In this document: piece after piece, positions 61,077 to 64,000 of the stretch
Layout: each line of letters starts with the position of its first letter
Position numbering within the stretch: position 1 is the stretch's first letter
Assembly (NCBI RefSeq): GCF_005281345.1
Contig: NZ_SZXJ01000027.1
Location: 69,045 to 133,044 of the forward strand
DNA from: Citrobacter sp. wls619
Lineage (GTDB): Bacteria; Pseudomonadota; Gammaproteobacteria; Enterobacterales; Enterobacteriaceae
Direction: 5' to 3'
Length of the DNA stretch: 64,000 nucleotides
Program-made: the position numbers and the translations under genes
Notes under the pieces: generated by a model
Databases searched by the model: none
Seen by the model: the letters and a program-made list of their open reading frames with translations, nothing else
What the model was told of the DNA's origin: nothing

Positions 61077-63125
61077 ATGAACACTTTTTTTAGGCTTACT
61101 GCGTTAGCTGGTCTGCTTGCATTTGCAGGCCAGGCACTCGCTGTGGAAGACATCACGCGTGCCGATCAAATCCCCGTTTTAAAGGAAGAAACCCAGCATG
61201 CGACGGTGAGTGAACGTGTGACATCACGCTTTACGCGTTCACATTATCGCCAGTTCGATCTGGATCAGGCGTTTTCGGCGAAAATTTTTGACCGCTATCT
61301 GAATCTGCTCGACTACAGCCATAACGTGCTGTTGGCGAGCGATATTGAGCAGTTTGCCAAAAAGAAAACCGTCCTCGGTGATGAACTGCGTTCGGGTAAG
61401 CTCGATGTCTTTTACGATCTCTATAATCTGGCGCAGAAGCGCCGGTTTGAACGCTACCAGTACGCATTAAGCGTACTGGCTCGTCCAATGGATTTCACCG
61501 GTAGCGACAACTTTAACCTCGATCGGAGTAAAGCTCCGTGGCCGAAAAGCGAAGCAGAGCTAAATGCGCTGTGGGACGGCAAGGTTAAATTTGACGAACT
61601 CAGCCTGAAGTTGACGGGTAAAACCGACGCTGAAATCCGTGAAACACTGACACGTCGTTACAAATTCGCCATCCGCCGTCTGGCGCAGACAAACAGTGAA
61701 GATGTGTTCTCACTGGCGATGACCGCGTTTGCACGCGAAATCGATCCACATACTAACTACCTGTCTCCACGTAATACTGAGCAGTTCAATACTGAAATGA
61801 GCCTGTCTCTGGAAGGTATTGGCGCGGTTCTGCAAATGGATGATGACTACACCGTCATTAATTCCATGGTTGCAGGTGGCCCGGCAGCCAAGAGCAAAGC
61901 GATAAGCGTAGGCGATCGTATTGTTGGCGTCGGTCAGACCGGTAAAGGCATGGTCGATGTGATTGGCTGGCGCCTGGATGACGTTGTCGCGCTGATCAAA
62001 GGACCAAAAGGCAGCAAAGTTCGCCTTGAGATCCTGCCTGCGGGTAAGGGCACCAAGACACGTACCGTTACGCTGACGCGTGAGCGTATTCGTCTGGAAG
62101 ACCGTGCCGTTAAAATGTCGGTGAAAACCGTAGGCAAAGAAAAAGTCGGCGTACTGGATATTCCTGGTTTCTATGTTGGCCTGACGGATGACGTGAAAGT
62201 TCAGCTGCAGAAACTGGAAAAACAGAATGTCAGCAGCGTGATTATCGATCTGCGTACCAACGGGGGGGGAGCACTGACCGAAGCGGTCTCGCTTTCCGGT
62301 CTGTTTATCCCTTCTGGTCCGGTGGTTCAGGTTCGTGATAACAACGGCAAGGTGCGCGAAGACAGTGATACCGATGGCGTTGTGTACTACAAAGGCCCGC
62401 TGGTGGTGCTGGTTGACCGCTTCAGTGCCTCGGCATCAGAGATTTTTGCCGCGGCAATGCAGGATTACGGTCGTGCACTGATTGTTGGTGAACCGACGTT
62501 TGGTAAGGGCACCGTACAACAGTATCGCTCCCTGAACCGTATTTACGATCAGATGCTGCGTCCGGAATGGCCGGCACTGGGTTCTGTTCAGTACACCATT
62601 CAGAAGTTCTACCGCGTTAATGGTGGCAGTACGCAGCGTAAGGGCGTAACGCCGGACATCATCATGCCGACAGGTAATGAAGAAACCGAAACCGGTGAGA
62701 AGTTCGAAGATAACGCGCTGCCGTGGGACAGCATTGATGCTGCAACCTACACCAGGTCCGATAACCTGGCGCCGTTTGGACCGGAATTGCTGAAAGAGCA
62801 CAATGCACGTATTGCCAACGATCCTGAGTTCCAGTACATCATGAAGGACATTGCGCGTTTCAATGCGATGAAGGATAAGCGCAACATCGCTTCTCTCAAT
62901 TACGCTCAGCGTGAAAAAGAGAATAACGAAGATGATGCAATGCGTCTGGCGCGTATTAACGATCGATTTAAGCGTGAAGGTAAACCGCCGCTGAAGAAAC
63001 TGGACGATCTGCCGAAGGATTACCAGGAACCCGATCCGTACCTGGATGAAACAGTAAAAATTGCGCTCGACCTGGCGCATCTTGAAAAAGACAAGCCAGC
63101 GGAACAGCCCGCAACTACGCAATAA
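61077..63125 (+). CDS. prc: periplasmic tail-specific protease Prc (Tsp)
   Basis: 682 residues from ATG 61077 (MNTFFRLTALAGLLAFAGQA), the E. coli length. An in-frame codon at 61029 lies in proQ and lacks conservation. GGAGG at 61061-61065 is the ribosome site. Signal peptide, helical N-terminal domain, PDZ domain (near AISVGDRIVGVGQTG), and a C-terminal peptidase with Ser in DRFSASASEIF and Lys in FGKGTVQQY. It degrades ssrA-like C-terminal tails and processes FtsI and MepS (with NlpI). Confidence 0.97.
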   Translation: MNTFFRLTALAGLLAFAGQALAVEDITRADQIPVLKEETQHATVSERVTSRFTRSHYRQFDLDQAFSAKIFDRYLNLLDYSHNVLLASDIEQFAKKKTVLGDELRSGKLDVFYDLYNLAQKRRFERYQYALSVLARPMDFTGSDNFNLDRSKAPWPKSEAELNALWDGKVKFDELSLKLTGKTDAEIRETLTRRYKFAIRRLAQTNSEDVFSLAMTAFAREIDPHTNYLSPRNTEQFNTEMSLSLEGIGAVLQMDDDYTVINSMVAGGPAAKSKAISVGDRIVGVGQTGKGMVDVIGWRLDDVVALIKGPKGSKVRLEILPAGKGTKTRTVTLTRERIRLEDRAVKMSVKTVGKEKVGVLDIPGFYVGLTDDVKVQLQKLEKQNVSSVIIDLRTNGGGALTEAVSLSGLFIPSGPVVQVRDNNGKVREDSDTDGVVYYKGPLVVLVDRFSASASEIFAAAMQDYGRALIVGEPTFGKGTVQQYRSLNRIYDQMLRPEWPALGSVQYTIQKFYRVNGGSTQRKGVTPDIIMPTGNEETETGEKFEDNALPWDSIDAATYTRSDNLAPFGPELLKEHNARIANDPEFQYIMKDIARFNAMKDKRNIASLNYAQREKENNEDDAMRLARINDRFKREGKPPLKKLDDLPKDYQEPDPYLDETVKIALDLAHLEKDKPAEQPATTQ

Positions 63126-63130
63126 CCTCA

Positions 63131-63161
63131 AACAGGCACAAGAAATTGTGCCTGTTTTTTT
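63131..63161 (+). terminator. Rho-independent terminator after prc
   Basis: AACAGGCACA (63131-63140) and TGTGCCTGTT (63147-63156) form a perfect 10-bp stem with a T-run after it. Confidence 0.95.
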
Positions 63162-63317
63162 AACAAACGCATGAAGACGTCAGTCTGATACGATAAAATG
63201 TAAAGTTGTGTCTTTCTGGTGACTTAGCACCTATGGATGCTTGAAAATAGCCGTAAGACCCATACGATATGGGTAATCGCATAGTGCGTTTTGTTAAATT
63301 GAGGTTAAAAGAAAATT

Positions 63318-64000
63318 ATGATGCGAATCGCGCTCTTCCTGCTGACGAACCTGGCTGTGATGGTCGTTTTCGGGCTGGTATTGAGCCTGACAGGGATTCA
63401 GTCAAGCAGCGTTCAAGGCTTGTTGATCATGGCACTGCTGTTTGGTTTTGGTGGTTCCTTCATTTCGCTGCTGATGTCCAAATGGATGGCGTTAAAGTCC
63501 GTTGGCGGGGAAGTGATCGAACAGCCTCGCAATGAAAGAGAACGCTGGCTGATGAATACAGTCGCGAATCAGGCCCGTCAGGCCGGTATCGCTATGCCGC
63601 AGGTTGCCATCTACCATGCGCCAGATATTAACGCATTTGCTACCGGCGCACGACGGGATGCTTCGCTGGTAGCGGTCAGTACTGGCCTGCTGCAAAACAT
63701 GAGCCCGGATGAAGCTGAAGCTGTTATTGCGCATGAAATTAGCCACATTGCCAATGGCGATATGGTGACCATGACGCTGATTCAGGGGGTAGTGAACACC
63801 TTTGTTATCTTCATTTCGCGTATTCTTGCGCAAATTGCCGCTGGTTTTATGGGCGGGAACCGCGATGAAGGAGAGGAAAGTAACGGTAACCCATTAATCT
63901 ATTTTGCGGTGGCGACGGTGCTGGAGCTGGTATTTGGTATTCTGGCGAGCATTATTACCATGTGGTTCTCACGTCATCGTGAATTCCATGCGGATGCCGG
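63318..64000 (+). CDS. htpX: membrane metalloprotease HtpX (N-terminal part, cut by window end)
   Basis: The frame opens at ATG 63318 ([19 protein letters not shown]) and is open to the window end after 227 codons. E. coli HtpX has 293 residues. Two N-terminal TM helices lie at about 5-25 and 35-55. The HEISH zinc motif is at 139-143, preceded by the conserved DEAEAVIA. Two more TM helices follow ([30 protein letters not shown]). The glutamate ligand falls in [10 protein letters not shown], at the edge. HtpX is a Cpx-linked inner-membrane quality-control protease. The upstream 156-bp gap after the prc terminator should hold its promoter. Confidence 0.95.
   Translation, partial: MMRIALFLLTNLAVMVVFGLVLSLTGIQSSSVQGLLIMALLFGFGGSFISLLMSKWMALKSVGGEVIEQPRNERERWLMNTVANQARQAGIAMPQVAIYHAPDINAFATGARRDASLVAVSTGLLQNMSPDEAEAVIAHEISHIANGDMVTMTLIQGVVNTFVIFISRILAQIAAGFMGGNRDEGEESNGNPLIYFAVATVLELVFGILASIITMWFSRHREFHADA

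Overview
The window is an enterobacterial chromosome segment with genes dense on both strands. Gene content and order follow the Escherichia coli flh/che to htpX region almost gene for gene. Protein sequences are close to E. coli, but three features make Citrobacter or a near relative the best guess (inference): the Tap chemoreceptor is present, a Salmonella-type PBP2 paralogue sits beside argS, and a GH105 glycosidase lies next to flhE. There is no rRNA, tRNA, CRISPR array, prophage or recognisable insertion sequence. Layout: (1) 1-1.6 kb holds the tail of an autotransporter and a dicarboxylate/amino-acid symporter, standing where cheA-cheW would be expected. (2) 1.9-12 kb is the chemotaxis and flagellar export block tar-tap-cheRBYZ and flhBAE, with a clear sigma-28 promoter before tar. 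(3) 12.3-15.4 kb is an accessory pair, a GH105 hydrolase and a PBP2 paralogue, which overlap tail to tail. (4) 15.7-25.3 kb is translation and tRNA modification: argS, yecM, cutC, cmoBA, yecN, yecE, yecD, aspS, nudB. (5) 25.3-28.4 kb is yebC-ruvC-ruvAB, with a LexA operator before ruvA. (6) 28.4-33.4 kb is the Zur-regulated zinc importer znuCB/znuA, then mepM and lpxM for the envelope.

(7) 33.5-40.7 kb is central carbon metabolism: pykA, hexR, zwf, edd, eda, with HexR and GntR operator-like sites. (8) 40.7-49.2 kb is purT (PurR box), yebG (LexA box), yebF, yebE, ptrB, exoX, yobB, holE and the copper-related trio yobA-yebZ-yebY. (9) 49.2-54.2 kb is the most variable stretch. It has the overlapping sRNAs SdsR and RyeA, an AT-richer gene for a two-part protein with a C-terminal HNH nuclease domain, pphA, yebW, and a divergent LysR regulator and MFS transporter pair with a perfect palindrome over the regulator start codon. 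(10) 53.9-64 kb is yebV, rsmF, letB-letA, msrC, proQ-prc and the start of htpX.

The most novel-looking item is the HNH protein at 49.7-50.5 kb. A PUA/EVE-like N-terminal half joined to an HNH_2-type nuclease fits a modification-dependent restriction or defence gene inserted next to SdsR, but this is inference. Other points of interest are the symporter lacking the family NMDGT aspartate, the uncoupling of the tar operon from its usual upstream neighbours, the PBP2 paralogue overlapping GH105, a terminator-like hairpin between the GntR-type site and edd, and the LysR/MFS palindrome.
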